DNA of 64,000 nt from Lolium rigidum (lineage: Eukaryota > Streptophyta > Magnoliopsida > Poales > Poaceae). Positions 32,250 through 41,880 of this stretch are shown here, piece after piece (within the stretch, counting starts at the first letter, position 1; each line of letters begins with the position of its first letter). A program made the position numbers and the translations under genes. Location of the stretch: NCBI RefSeq assembly GCF_022539505.1, contig NC_061510.1, forward strand, positions 95,558,292 to 95,622,291. Direction: 5' to 3'. The notes beneath the pieces are model-generated. The model did no database searches. It saw nothing but the letters and a program-made list of their open reading frames with translations, and was not told the origin of the DNA.

Positions 32250-34922
32250 ATGGCCAGCAGGGTCATCCTCTCCGACTCCGACCGGAGCGACGACTCCGTG
32301 TCCTCCCGTGCCCCCCCGCCGCCTCCCCTTCGCTCTCTGGTCGTCGCTCCGGCGAGCCACCAGCTGGGGTCGAGGGGCTGGGACGCGGGAGCTGGGTCGA
32401 GCCGTCCCAGGACGTCGCCGGTTGCTGCGCGTTCGGAAGCTGCGGAAGACGGTGGGCGCCCCTGGCGCTTGCAGGAGTCGCGCCGTGCGCGGTTTTCGCG
32501 TCGCGCTCAGGCCCGCCCTGCTTCTGACCGCCGTATCCTCCCCGCATCCAGACCGCCTGGCGTCAACGCCTCCAGGATCCCGTCTGCGCTGCACGGCCGC
32601 TGCTACAACTGCGGCGAGGACGGCCACATCTCCGCGCAGTGCCACAACGACACCCTGTGCGTGCGCTGCGGTGGCTCGGCGCACACGTCCAAGGACTGCA
32701 AGCGGCCCCGCAGCCCTCCGGAGGCCTCTCCTCCGTTGCAGGCGCCGCCGCCTCTTCGTCCGGTCGTGGCAGCCGCTGGTGGCTCCGCCCGGCGCGCCCC
32801 GGCCCTGCCAGGTGCTGCGCCTGTCCGTTCTTGGCGCGACGTGGTGTCCTCTGGGGAGGACGGCGCTGCAGGGGACGCCTCCGCCTCCGATGCGGTCGGC
32901 TTCTCTGCACCCTTTGCGCCGCCCTCTCCTTCGTCCTCTGCCACGGCTGGTGCGCCGCGCGTCGTTGCCCCTGACAGGCCGGATGTTTGCTACGTCCAGC
33001 CGTCTCTGAGCATGGTGCAGCTCGAAGCGGATCTGGATCGTGCAGTCATGGTGTCGGTGGTGGGAGCTCGGATCCAGATGACCCCCGAGATCGCGGCGGC
33101 GGAGATCCGTGCCTACCTGAACCTGCCGGCGAGCGCCTTCTCCATCAGGCCGTTCGAACCGGCAGATTTTCTGCTGCTTTGCGCCTCTGTGGAGGTGAGA
33201 GATGCCATCGTCCATCAACAATCTGTGGGAACATCGCAGTTCACGCTCCACTTGGAGCCGTGGACGAGGCAGGTTGGCGCAGCACTGCGGGAAGCTCCGT
33301 TCCTCGCCGAGCTCGAGATCACCGGCATCCCTGGGCATGCGTGGGCTGAATCCACGGCGAGCAAGCTCCTGGAGGGTGCTGGGGTTATCGACGAGGTCGA
33401 TCCTGCGACGGCGTCGCGCAGCGACATGTCTTGCTTCCGCCTCTCCGTCTGGACGCATGATATTGCGGCCATTCCGGCGCTGCGCTGGCTGGCCGTGCCG
33501 GAGCCGGGCTCGGGCCTAAGGCTGCAGGTGGCCACTGGCCGCCGCAGGCCACGATCGGAATCGCCCCGTATGCTTTGGTACAGGGTGCGTTTCTGGGTCG
33601 CTCGCTGGCTTGTGGGTGGGCCACCGTCGTCTGGAAGTGATGGTGGAGACCAGCGTGGAGGTGCTACGGGCGCCTCGGGCTCGGGCGGTGGCGGCGCACC
33701 ACCTGGTGAGCCTGCCCGACGTCGACGACGACGGCGTGCGCCCAGGCGTCGGCGGGGGCGTCGCGCGTCTGGCCCTGAGGATGCAGTGCTCACCGTCGCT
33801 TCGCCTTTGGAGGAGCTTGGACGGCGCCAAGCGGTGGAGCCTGCGTCCCTTGGCAGGTGGCGGCCGGAGTCTTCGCCTGCGGCAACGGTGACCGGCGGAG
33901 GACCTAGGGCTGACGTCAGTGCTGTAGCAACACGGTCTGACCGCGTGGGCCCGGGCAGTAGGAGAGAGGGCACGCCTCACGGGCCGCAGCACGAGGCTCG
34001 TGACCTGCACAGCGCGTGCTCCTCTACACGCGAGATCCCGCAGCAAACCGTGCTGGCTCCCGCGGCGAGAGCTGACCCGTGTTTGGAGGCTTCCCCCACA
34101 ACTTGCTGCTCGGACTCCTGTAGCGCAAGTGCGGTGGGTTCCCCTGGTTGTCTGCAAGGAGACAGAGACGCCCTAGTTGCCGCCGCAGCGTTCCTGTCGG
34201 GCCGCAGGGCCAGCCCCGAGGTGGATGCGGCTTCTCCGGCCTTCCTCTCCGGGCGCTCACGAGGGAGCAGCGTGGACCGCGCAGCCACGTCGCACTGGTC
34301 TCCGCTCCAGTCCCCGATGTCAGGCCCGCAGGCCGCTGTGTCCGGCGCCAACGGCCATGCATGCGGACCCGCCTCCCATGCGTTTCCCAATGGCCATGCA
34401 AGCGGACCCACCTCCCCTGCTACGCTTACGCGTGTGGTGGCCTCACATGGGGTGGCCTCTGCGAACAGCGCTTCCCCACCGTTGGATGGCCATGCAGCGG
34501 GTCACGCAGCGCCTGCAGCTGCAGCAACCGAGGAGGCCGACGTGCACACGCTCACTGAACTTTTGCGCCAATTCAAACAGCGTTTGGAGGATCCGCTCCT
34601 AGCCCTGCCGGACCCCAAGCTTGTCCGGCGCCGCTTGTTCCCGCTTGTCCATCAGTCCACGCGCCGCAGCAGCCGTCTCGCGGCCAAAGGAAAGGGAACG
34701 TCCATGTCCACCATCAAGCATGCTCAGCGAGTGCTCATGCAAAAGCTTGGTGTCTGCGGGGAGGAAGAAAAGTTGACGCCAACGCAGCTGAAGGAATACG
34801 CTGAGATTTTCGCGTCACCTCTTGGTCCGGAGCAGCTCGCCGCCATCGCTGCGCTCTTCGGCTTGGGCTCTATGGACGGTGCCAACATTGACGACGCGGT
34901 GGTCGCGGCAAGCGCCTGTTAG
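32250..34922 (+). CDS. LINE ORF1 protein, gag-like with two CCHC knuckles
   Basis: 890 aa. A Pro/Ser/Arg-rich N-terminus (1-115) precedes two zinc knuckles, CYNCGEDGHISAQC and CVRCGGSAHTSKDC (about 119-153). A Pro/Ala-rich linker follows, then a DUF4283-like folded region at about 250-420 (PDVCYVQPSLSMVQLEADLD, ASAFSIRPFEPADFLLLCAS, WTRQVGAALREAPFLAELEI, ITGIPGHAWAESTASKLLEG). After a second low-complexity region with an Arg-rich stretch, the C-terminus (about 770-890) has LLRQFKQRLEDPLL and a predicted helical part. ORF1 proteins bind element RNA. The start is the first ATG of the long frame. Several long antisense open frames across it arise from GC-rich codon use and are not genes. Confidence 0.85.
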   Translation: MASRVILSDSDRSDDSVSSRAPPPPPLRSLVVAPASHQLGSRGWDAGAGSSRPRTSPVAARSEAAEDGGRPWRLQESRRARFSRRAQARPASDRRILPASRPPGVNASRIPSALHGRCYNCGEDGHISAQCHNDTLCVRCGGSAHTSKDCKRPRSPPEASPPLQAPPPLRPVVAAAGGSARRAPALPGAAPVRSWRDVVSSGEDGAAGDASASDAVGFSAPFAPPSPSSSATAGAPRVVAPDRPDVCYVQPSLSMVQLEADLDRAVMVSVVGARIQMTPEIAAAEIRAYLNLPASAFSIRPFEPADFLLLCASVEVRDAIVHQQSVGTSQFTLHLEPWTRQVGAALREAPFLAELEITGIPGHAWAESTASKLLEGAGVIDEVDPATASRSDMSCFRLSVWTHDIAAIPALRWLAVPEPGSGLRLQVATGRRRPRSESPRMLWYRVRFWVARWLVGGPPSSGSDGGDQRGGATGASGSGGGGAPPGEPARRRRRRRAPRRRRGRRASGPEDAVLTVASPLEELGRRQAVEPASLGRWRPESSPAATVTGGGPRADVSAVATRSDRVGPGSRREGTPHGPQHEARDLHSACSSTREIPQQTVLAPAARADPCLEASPTTCCSDSCSASAVGSPGCLQGDRDALVAAAAFLSGRRASPEVDAASPAFLSGRSRGSSVDRAATSHWSPLQSPMSGPQAAVSGANGHACGPASHAFPNGHASGPTSPATLTRVVASHGVASANSASPPLDGHAAGHAAPAAAATEEADVHTLTELLRQFKQRLEDPLLALPDPKLVRRRLFPLVHQSTRRSSRLAAKGKGTSMSTIKHAQRVLMQKLGVCGEEEKLTPTQLKEYAEIFASPLGPEQLAAIAALFGLGSMDGANIDDAVVAASAC

Positions 34923-34957
34923 CGCCTGTCCTTGGTGGTCCTTGTGGGTTGTCCTCA

Positions 34958-37900
34958 ATGGATGTGCAAAATTTACGCCTTGCCATTTGGAACGCGAGGG
35001 GCCTCAACAACCCTGCGCGTCGCACTGCGGTGCGTGTAGCGGTAGCTGATGCGATGGCATCCGTGGTGTGTGTATCGGAGTCAAAACTCCACCATGTATC
35101 CGCCTTTGATATAGTGGAATGCTTTGGGCCCCGCTTCGACGGGTTCGCGTACTTGCCTGCGTTGGGTACCGCCGGAGGTGTGATCGTTGCATGGGCGTCG
35201 CAAGACGTGACCGTGCTACGCAGACGGGTAGATTCTTTTTCTGTCTCCGTTGAGATCTCACAGGCCAATGGGCCGGCCTGGTGGCTTACGGCGGTGTATG
35301 GACCAACCATCGCCAACTTGCGGCCTCTCTTCCTCGATGAGATGAGAGCCATTCGTGCGGCATGCGCCGGTCCGTGGGCGATCGCCGGAGACTTTAACAT
35401 GATTGTCTCGGCCGCGGACAAGAGCACTCCCGTCCTTGATCGTCGTGCGATGGGGCAATTTCGCCGCTGCCTCAATGAGTTGGAGCTCAAGGAATCCACG
35501 CTCATCGGGCGCAAGTACACATGGAGTAACGAGCGCTCATCTCCGACGCTTGTCAAGCTGGATAGATGGTTCGCCTCGGTTGACTGGGATGAGGCTTTCC
35601 CAGACGCGTCCCTCACGGCGATGTCCTCCTCCCTCTCGGACCATTGTCCCATCCTCATGACCACGGCAGACGAGTTGGCAGTGGGAAAGCGCTTCCGCTT
35701 CGAAAGGTTCTGGTTGTCGCTCGACGGCTTCCAGGAAGAGGTTCAAACCTTGTGGAACTGCAACGCAGCGGGGGGAGTGCCAACTGATCCTTTGCGGAGG
35801 CTTGGGTTTAAGTTGCTACGTGTTAGCCACGGCTTGTTAAGGTGGAGCCAGCGCCGCGTAGGTTCGGTTCGCGATAGCATCCTCCTTGCCAATGAGGTGA
35901 TATTGCGCTTGGACGTGGCGCAAGATAGCCGGCAGCTCTCCCCTGCCGAGCATTGGTTGCGGCGTAGCCTCAAACTCAAGGTCCTTGGCCTTGCATTCCT
36001 ACAACGCACCATCGCGAGGCAGAGGGCGAGGGTGGCTGGTTTGAAGGAAGGGGACGCCTCTTCGCAATTCTTCCGTATCCTCGCAACGTCCCGCAAGCAG
36101 CATCGCTCATCCATTGCCTTGCGGCACGGCGATCGCATGGCTGCTGACCTCGATGGAAAGGTCTCTCTGGCCACAGATTACTATATGGACTTGCTGGGGA
36201 AGCCGCAGCCTCGGGAGCATGATATCTCCCTCGAGGCGGCTGGCCTGTCGCCGGTGGATCTCTCCGCGCTCGAGGGCCGTTTTACTGAGGACGAGGTTTG
36301 GGAGGCAATCCGTGCCATGCCGCCGAACAAGTCACCTGGCCCAGACGGCTTCACTTCTGAGTTCTACCGCCATTGCTGGCCCATTATCAAGGTGGATGTG
36401 ATGGCAGCTGTGCATGCCCTCTGGCTTGGCAGGGACCAGTTCTTTGGTGATCTTAATGGGGCTCTCATCACCCTGCTCCCTAAGAAGGACGGCGCAGTGG
36501 ACCTACAGGATTTTCGGCCCATTAGTCTTGTCCACAGTTTCGCGCGTCTCTTCACCAAGGTTTTGGCACGGAGGCTCGCACCGCGGATGGCTGAGCTTGT
36601 AGATACAAACCAAACGGCTTTCATCCGTGGCAGATGCATACAGGACAACTACCTCTTAGTCAAGGAGTCTGCGCGGTTGCTCCACCGTAAGAAGATTCCC
36701 TCGCTGCTGCTCAAGATCGACATCGCCAAGGCGTTTGACAGCATTTCCTGGCCTTTCCTCATCAGCGTCCTTCGGCAGCGAGGCTTTGGCCATAGGTGGA
36801 TCGGCTGGATTACCCTACTGCTGCGATCGGCGACCACGAGGGTGCTGGTCAACGGCTTCGCCGGTAGCGCGTTCAGCCATGGCCGTGGATTGCGGCAAGG
36901 GGACCCAATATCCCCTTTGCTGTTCGTCATCGCCATGGATGTCCTCTCCTCCATGTTTCGAGCTGCAGAGCAGGCTGGGGCCCTGACGGATCTCTCCTCT
37001 GTTGGGCTGCGCCACCGCCTATCTCTTTACGCCGATGATGTCGTCATCTTCGCTAGGCCGTGCACGGTTGAGTTGGCAGCAATATGGGCCGTGCTGGAGT
37101 GTTTTGGTGGTGCATCCGGGCTGAGAGCCAATAACACCAAGAGCACGGCAGCTCCCATCAGGTGCCCTCCGGAAGTCTTGGATGAGATTGAGCCGGCCTT
37201 GCCTTGCCCTTTGACAGAACTACCGTGCCGGTATCTAGGCCTACCTCTCTCCATCGGCAAGCCCAGGAAAGCAGAGCTCCACGCCGCCATCGACAAACTC
37301 GCAGATCAGCTCCCCTTTTGGAAGGCACGGTTGCTCTCCCGTGAAGGTCGCCTCGTCTACGTCCAAGCGGTCTTGGGGGCGTCTGTCGTCTATCAGCTAC
37401 TCGCTCTTGACCTTGATCCATGGTTCTTCAAGGCGGTGGACAAAATCCGTCGGGGTTTTCTTTGGGACGGCTCCGATGACGCAAAAGGGGGGTGTTGCCC
37501 GGTGGCTTGGAGATTAGTTTGCCAGCCCAAGGGCCTTGGAGGGTTGGGGCTGCACGACCTGCGTCGCATGAACACAGCGTTGCGCACGAGGTGGCTGTGG
37601 TTCAACAAAATTGGCGCCCCGAAACCTTGGGCGGGCCTTGATGTCAACGTCGGCAAGGACTGCGTTGCGCTTTTCAACGCCTCCGTGCGTATTCAGCTGG
37701 GGAACGGGGAGTCCAGCCTCTTTTGGCAGGACCCCTGGATCGGAGGGCTTACGGCGGAGGCAATAGCACCTGACCTCCTTCCCCTCGTGAGGCCGGCTGT
37801 GCGTCGCCGGCGTTCGGTTCGGGACGGCCTCCTCGACAACTTTTGGGCCACTGATATCTCAGGAGCTCTATCGATGCCGGTGGTGGTCCAATACTTGCGA

Positions 37901-38524
37901 TTGTGGGCTGCTGTGGCGGCCGTACCGTTCCAGGGGCATGGCGATGCGGGCGTGGACAAGGTCTCTTGGAAGTGGCGAGGCGATGGCCAATTCTCCTCCA
38001 AAACAGCATACCGCATGTTGTTTCATGGCACCGTCGGCCTCACCGGAGCCAATTTGGTTTGGAACTCCTTTGGTCCTCTCAAATTCAAGATGCACGCTTG
38101 GCTCGCTTTGCGGAGGCGATGTTGGACGGCTGATCGGCGTCTCCGGAGGGGGCTGCCGTCCCATACACTTTGCCCGCTATGCGGTGCCGCGGACGAGACC
38201 CTAGATCACCTCTCCTTGCAATGCCATTTCGCTCGAGAGGTCTGGTCTGGCCTCATCGCCCGGTTGGGTCTCCCTGACATCCTGCCATGGCACGGCGCCA
38301 CCATCAACGACTGGTGGTCTAGCGCTTCTGGCCTTTTCCTCCGAGCTGACCGCAGGAAAGCCAACTCCATCATCATGCTAACTCTTCGGTACCTCTGGTT
38401 GGAGCGCAATGCTAGGGTTTTTGAGGGACACCGATCTACCGCCGCCGCGACCTTGAGCTTGATCATGGATGAGTGGCGGGCTTGGTTAGATTGTAGAGGT
38501 GGGGTTGCGAGAGTAGTGCAATAG
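34958..38524 (+). CDS. LINE ORF2: APE endonuclease, reverse transcriptase, zf-RVT
   Basis: 1,188 aa from the ATG at 34958 (MDVQNLRLAIWNARGLNN). The endonuclease (about 1-235) shows WNARGLN, SESKL, AIAGDFNMI (about 141-149), KLDRWFAS and SDHCPI (about 227-232). The reverse transcriptase (about 430-720) shows NKSPGPDGFTSEFY, LLPKKDGAVDLQDFRPISLV, NQTAFIRGRCIQDN, KIDIAKAFDSISW, GLRQGDPISPLLF and the catalytic SLYADDV, with Tyr at residue 691 (37028). A C-terminal zf-RVT region (about 1030-1100) shows WNSFGPLKFKMHAWLALRRR and HTLCPLCGAADETLDHLSLQC. All catalytic signatures are intact and there is no internal stop. Nicking and target-primed reverse transcription are the family's known activities. 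Confidence 0.93.
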   Translation: MDVQNLRLAIWNARGLNNPARRTAVRVAVADAMASVVCVSESKLHHVSAFDIVECFGPRFDGFAYLPALGTAGGVIVAWASQDVTVLRRRVDSFSVSVEISQANGPAWWLTAVYGPTIANLRPLFLDEMRAIRAACAGPWAIAGDFNMIVSAADKSTPVLDRRAMGQFRRCLNELELKESTLIGRKYTWSNERSSPTLVKLDRWFASVDWDEAFPDASLTAMSSSLSDHCPILMTTADELAVGKRFRFERFWLSLDGFQEEVQTLWNCNAAGGVPTDPLRRLGFKLLRVSHGLLRWSQRRVGSVRDSILLANEVILRLDVAQDSRQLSPAEHWLRRSLKLKVLGLAFLQRTIARQRARVAGLKEGDASSQFFRILATSRKQHRSSIALRHGDRMAADLDGKVSLATDYYMDLLGKPQPREHDISLEAAGLSPVDLSALEGRFTEDEVWEAIRAMPPNKSPGPDGFTSEFYRHCWPIIKVDVMAAVHALWLGRDQFFGDLNGALITLLPKKDGAVDLQDFRPISLVHSFARLFTKVLARRLAPRMAELVDTNQTAFIRGRCIQDNYLLVKESARLLHRKKIPSLLLKIDIAKAFDSISWPFLISVLRQRGFGHRWIGWITLLLRSATTRVLVNGFAGSAFSHGRGLRQGDPISPLLFVIAMDVLSSMFRAAEQAGALTDLSSVGLRHRLSLYADDVVIFARPCTVELAAIWAVLECFGGASGLRANNTKSTAAPIRCPPEVLDEIEPALPCPLTELPCRYLGLPLSIGKPRKAELHAAIDKLADQLPFWKARLLSREGRLVYVQAVLGASVVYQLLALDLDPWFFKAVDKIRRGFLWDGSDDAKGGCCPVAWRLVCQPKGLGGLGLHDLRRMNTALRTRWLWFNKIGAPKPWAGLDVNVGKDCVALFNASVRIQLGNGESSLFWQDPWIGGLTAEAIAPDLLPLVRPAVRRRRSVRDGLLDNFWATDISGALSMPVVVQYLRLWAAVAAVPFQGHGDAGVDKVSWKWRGDGQFSSKTAYRMLFHGTVGLTGANLVWNSFGPLKFKMHAWLALRRRCWTADRRLRRGLPSHTLCPLCGAADETLDHLSLQCHFAREVWSGLIARLGLPDILPWHGATINDWWSSASGLFLRADRRKANSIIMLTLRYLWLERNARVFEGHRSTAAATLSLIMDEWRAWLDCRGGVARVVQ

Positions 38525-38700
38525 TATGTTCTTCGGCCTTTGGCCGTTCTCAGTCGCCCAAAGTGGCGGCCGAGCTGGTGGTGCTAAGTAGGGCTCGCCC
38601 TCTTAGTTGTAAGGGTGTTGTATGGGACTTTTCTTTCGTCCGTCTTCTCAAGCTTAATACAATAGCGCGCAGATCTCCTGCGGGTTCTCGAAAAAAAAAA

Positions 38701-38928
38701 TTTGGTAACATGGCATGACAATAAATGAAAAAACAGATGTGATAATTAGCTATGTTACCATCACAACACATTTCAAGACAAGATGGATCTGTAACCTAAT
38801 AAATATAACTTTAGTGAATGTTACTACTCTATGTTACTCCCCACTATGACTAGTCTAAGTAACCTAATTGTGTTAACTTAAAGATAAATCTCATGGTAAA
38901 AGATCTATAAAACCACTACTCTCTTCTT
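38701..38928. other. AT-rich segment with MITE-like words
   Basis: Contains GGTAACATGGCATGAC, CTATGTTACCATC and CTATGTTACTCCCCACTATG, resembling remnants of a small Triticeae inverted-repeat element, but no complete inverted ends were found. The LINE appears to be inserted at its left side. Confidence 0.3.
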
Positions 38929-39156
38929 TTACAAATAAGTGTATATGTTAAGGTTATGTTCTAAGTCAAAATTTATTAAGTTTGGCCAACTTTATGAAAA
39001 ACTTCAGCAGTATGTATCACATGATGAAATGCATCTAGTGATATTAATTTGGTGTTGCAAATATTGCTACTTTTCTATGATGTTAGTTAGACTTAAAATG
39101 CTTGACTCAAGACAAAACCTAAAGACATACTATTTGTAGACGGAAAGGGACTAGTT
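38929..39156. mobile_element. Degenerate Stowaway-like MITE
   Basis: The internal word GTCAAAATTTATTAAGTTTG with CCAACTTTATGAAAAAC, the late block CAAGACAAAACCTAAAGACA and the end GTAGACGGAAAGGGAC resemble grass Stowaway elements, whose ends normally read like GACGGAGGGAGTA. The ends here are mutated and the TA target duplication is not clear. About 225 bp, non-coding. Confidence 0.4.
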
Positions 39157-39699
39157 TTTTTTTTGTAGAGAGTGCCACAGCTCTTCATTAACACCGACTT
39201 TGATATGATTGTCATGGACCTGAGATATGTACCTAATGGTACTATTGTAGTACTGTTGATCGATGCAATGATGCTTCCATTACCCGAGCTAATGTGACAG
39301 TTTGGTGCCATAGTTTATTAGCCTGTGACTCGTGATAAACGAACAGGGATGACCCATGACCGGATGTACAAATATTGACCCAAGACTTCAACCATTTCCT
39401 TGTAGTCTTGTAGAATAACCATATGGAGGATTGAGAGGATATTGATAAGTCAATTGGGAGGAATACTTGCCACGTGGAGGCTTACTGTATCGAATTTTCA
39501 TTTTATGTACTGTTCATACCAGTTCAAAAACATACATCGTGCATTTCCACCAATTTTTATGGTACTAAAGAGTACAGATCAATCTCCACGAAGCTAGTAT
39601 ATAAGTACATGTTTCAAGGCTCCAGGCTACACAACGGTGCAGCTAGGCTGTAAGGAAAGCTCAAAACTCATGAGCCTCGAGATCGACTCGTTTCACCGG
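39157..39699. other. Intergenic, nothing identified
   Basis: Mixed AT-rich sequence with short open frames only. No repeat terminus or conserved protein was recognised. Confidence 0.4.
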
Positions 39700-40970
39700 C
39701 GCGGCGCATTTCGGACGCCTAAATTATCCGCGGGCGTCCGTTTGCGTCGCCAGGCGGACGCCAAAATGACCGCGAGGGACGAAATGTCGTTTGCGTCGGG
39801 GGCTATCTCCAGCGGTCCGACGCATTTTGGATATGCAAGTGTTTTTTTGGGTGCTATTTCTTTTCATTTTTGTTGAATGAGCAAGTTTAAACGCGAAAAA
39901 GTAGTACTCAATGATGTCATATTGCTCCAATCGAATAGATTATAGCCTAAATAATTCACCGAATACTTCAATCGAATAGGTTCAAACATATTAAACATAT
40001 AAAGAAGAACAAATTTAAAAACATATAAACTAAAACTAATTTTTGGCCTTCCTGTTAGAAGGCCCTGCCTCGTCGTCCAAACTCCTGCGCCTCTTGCTTG
40101 TCACCTCCTCGTCGGAAGAGGAACTGGAGGACGACGCGCCCGTCGAGGAGTTGAAACTGGAAGAAATGTCGTATTCACCGACGAAGACGACGACACGCCG
40201 CCCGCGCCAACGCCCTTGCCCGGGCCCTGGACTTCTTCCTTGCTGCCGCCTTGTCGCCCGCCGCCTCCTACGCCTCCAACCGGGCGAACTTGGTGTCGGA
40301 GTCCTCCTCTTCCTCCTGCCCCTCCTCCTCGTCCTCGGCGTCGCTACCAGCGCCGCCTCCGTCCTCCTCCTGGCCTTCGCTGGCATTGCCGCCTTCGTCC
40401 TCCTCCTCCTCACTCGGCGTGGAGGTAGGGTCGCTGGGCGTGGAGCCCAGATCGCTTGGCGTCGCAGGGGATTCCCACCAATGCAGAAATCCGGGCGACT
40501 TTCCCTCGCTCTCCGAGTCCGACGGCAGCGTGTAGTCGCTCATGGCGTGCCGGTGTTGGACTTGAATTACCGTAGACGCAGGGGTTATAATCTGCGGGGA
40601 TTAACGGCGGCGCGTATAACGAAGAGGCCGGAGGTTGCTCTTCCGCGGCGGTTCAGCGCTCCATTGAGGCGGTTGGCGGGTTGATCGACGTGGTTGCCAC
40701 ACCGACGGTTGACATTCGCGCGCTTGCTTTAAATTCGAGGCCGATCGAACCTAGGTCGCTACCATGAGGACCCGTGGGGAAGCGAGCGGACGCTAGCCGC
40801 GACCGCGTAGCGTCCGCGGAGACGCAAACCTGACGCATATTTGCGCCGCGCCCCAGATACGATGCGTCGCCCCGCTGGAGGTGGTGCCAGACGCATTTCC
40901 GATCCACGCGGACACAAACGGTTGCTCAGCGTCCGTTTGCGTCACGCCGCTGGAGATACACTAACATCAA
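39700..40970 (-). mobile_element. Unclassified element with GACGCAAACGGACGC words
   Basis: GC-rich outer segments at both sides carry GCGTCCGTTTGCGTC (about 39734 and 40929) and CTATCTCCAGCGG / CCGCTGGAGATA (about 39803 and 40950, the latter inverted relative to the former), enclosing an acidic ORF. The inverted CTCCAGCGG pair suggests element ends near 39800 and 40965. The class is not settled; it may be a non-autonomous DNA element. Confidence 0.35.
40036..40543 (-). pseudogene. Acidic, low-complexity ORF, frameshifted
   Basis: From MSDYTLPSDSESEGKSPGF at 40543 the frame is Asp/Glu/Ser-rich (SEEEEDEGGNASEGQEEDGG, SDAEDEEEGQEEEEDSDTKF) and stops at 40268. The natural continuation is in another frame, ending SSSSSDEEVTSKRRRSLDDE, AGPSNRKAKN and a stop at 40036, which implies a one-base indel around 40260-40290. 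The acidic body with a basic Lys/Arg tail recalls nuclear proteins carried by some Triticeae transposons. No fold or function is assigned. Confidence 0.4.
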
Positions 40971-41117
40971 CTCGAAAACAAATGTGCCGATCGAACATAA
41001 GTGTCTGATATAGCTCGGTTGGACATGAGTTGATATTTATCCAACACTAGCTCGCTTGATTTAGCTCGACAGAAACAACATAATTGTCTATAATAAGTAG
41101 GAGTGTTGTTTCGGCTC

Positions 41118-41461
41118 ATGGGAGCATATGCTCCCTTAATTTGAAATGCATCTTAAATATATTTTTAAAAAATGAAACGAAAAATTCACACGTACATCTT
41201 TAAGTGCTAAGCGTCAATAAAGTTGTTTCATGAAAAATCGACTTGTCGTGTGGCATGTGCAAAAAAAGATAAAATTTGGTGCTAAAATAAGTCTTTTGAC
41301 AAGACAAATTTTCTCTTTTTCACCGTATACCAAAAAAAATCGTTTTTTCGTGAAACTTGATGAAGACACATGTATTATGGAGATGTAGATGTAGAAATTT
41401 TTGTCAAGAAAATTTGACATTTCAAAATATGTTTTTGTGGTAGAGGGAGCCGGGAGCCGAA
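41118..41461 (+). repeat. Unclassified ~330-bp dispersed repeat, copy 2
   Basis: Colinear with 14595-14918 (AAAAATTCACA, GATAAAATTTGGTGCTAAAA, AATAAGTCTTTT, GGGAGCCGAATT). Its left end holds GGAGCATATGCTCC, a perfect 14-bp palindrome; copy 1 has a related GGGAGCATATGCAC near its right end. Non-coding. Confidence 0.55.
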
Positions 41462-41880
41462 TTAAATATAGAAAGTTACTACCTTATATGTTATTGATGA
41501 GATTTATTCCTTCTAATTTAGATGAGATTTGGTTAAGTGATATGGAAGGTTAATTTATTCCTTCTATGTAATGTGGATGATATTTTTGTTCTTTCCTATG
41601 CAAGCAAAATTATAAAAAATACTTCTTTTGGTTTGCTCAAAACTAGCTGGAGATCAATTTGATATCACTACAAGTTAAGTATGAACCAACTTTTATAGCT
41701 TGATGTTTAACTCGACTAATTATGAGCTCCCTCAAATATTTGTATGAGCTGGACTTAGCCAAATGTAACTCGCTCGAATTCGATTTGTTTGCAGCCTAGG
41801 TGTAGCCATGTAAAAACATCTCTAGCAGATCCCGTAAAAATTAGACCCTTAAAACATGTACAAAGGGCGTTGTAAACATC
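41462..41880. other. Intergenic, nothing identified
   Basis: AT-rich, no gene. Its right edge (GTTGTAAACATC, to 41880) is the insertion flank of the minus-strand LINE. Confidence 0.4.

Larger units (their letters stand above)
32107..38700 (+). mobile_element. Full-length LINE (non-LTR retrotransposon), both ORFs open
   Basis: About 6.6 kb: a short 5' leader with GTGAGCGAGTGAGC repeats, ORF1 (32250-34922), a 35-bp spacer, ORF2 (34958-38524), a 176-bp 3' UTR and a terminal A10 (38691-38700). The 7-mer TTTGGTA lies immediately before (32100-32106) and after (38701-38707), a plausible short target-site duplication. GC content is clearly higher than in flanking DNA and the other LINE. No stop or frameshift was seen in either ORF, so it may be young. 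Confidence 0.85.

Noticed and set aside
32091..33458. 455-codon antisense open frame over LINE ORF1, with other 100-260 codon antisense frames at 33215-34411 and 34870-35664
   Set aside because: The sense frames carry clear zinc-knuckle and endonuclease motifs. Antisense openness follows from GC-rich third positions.
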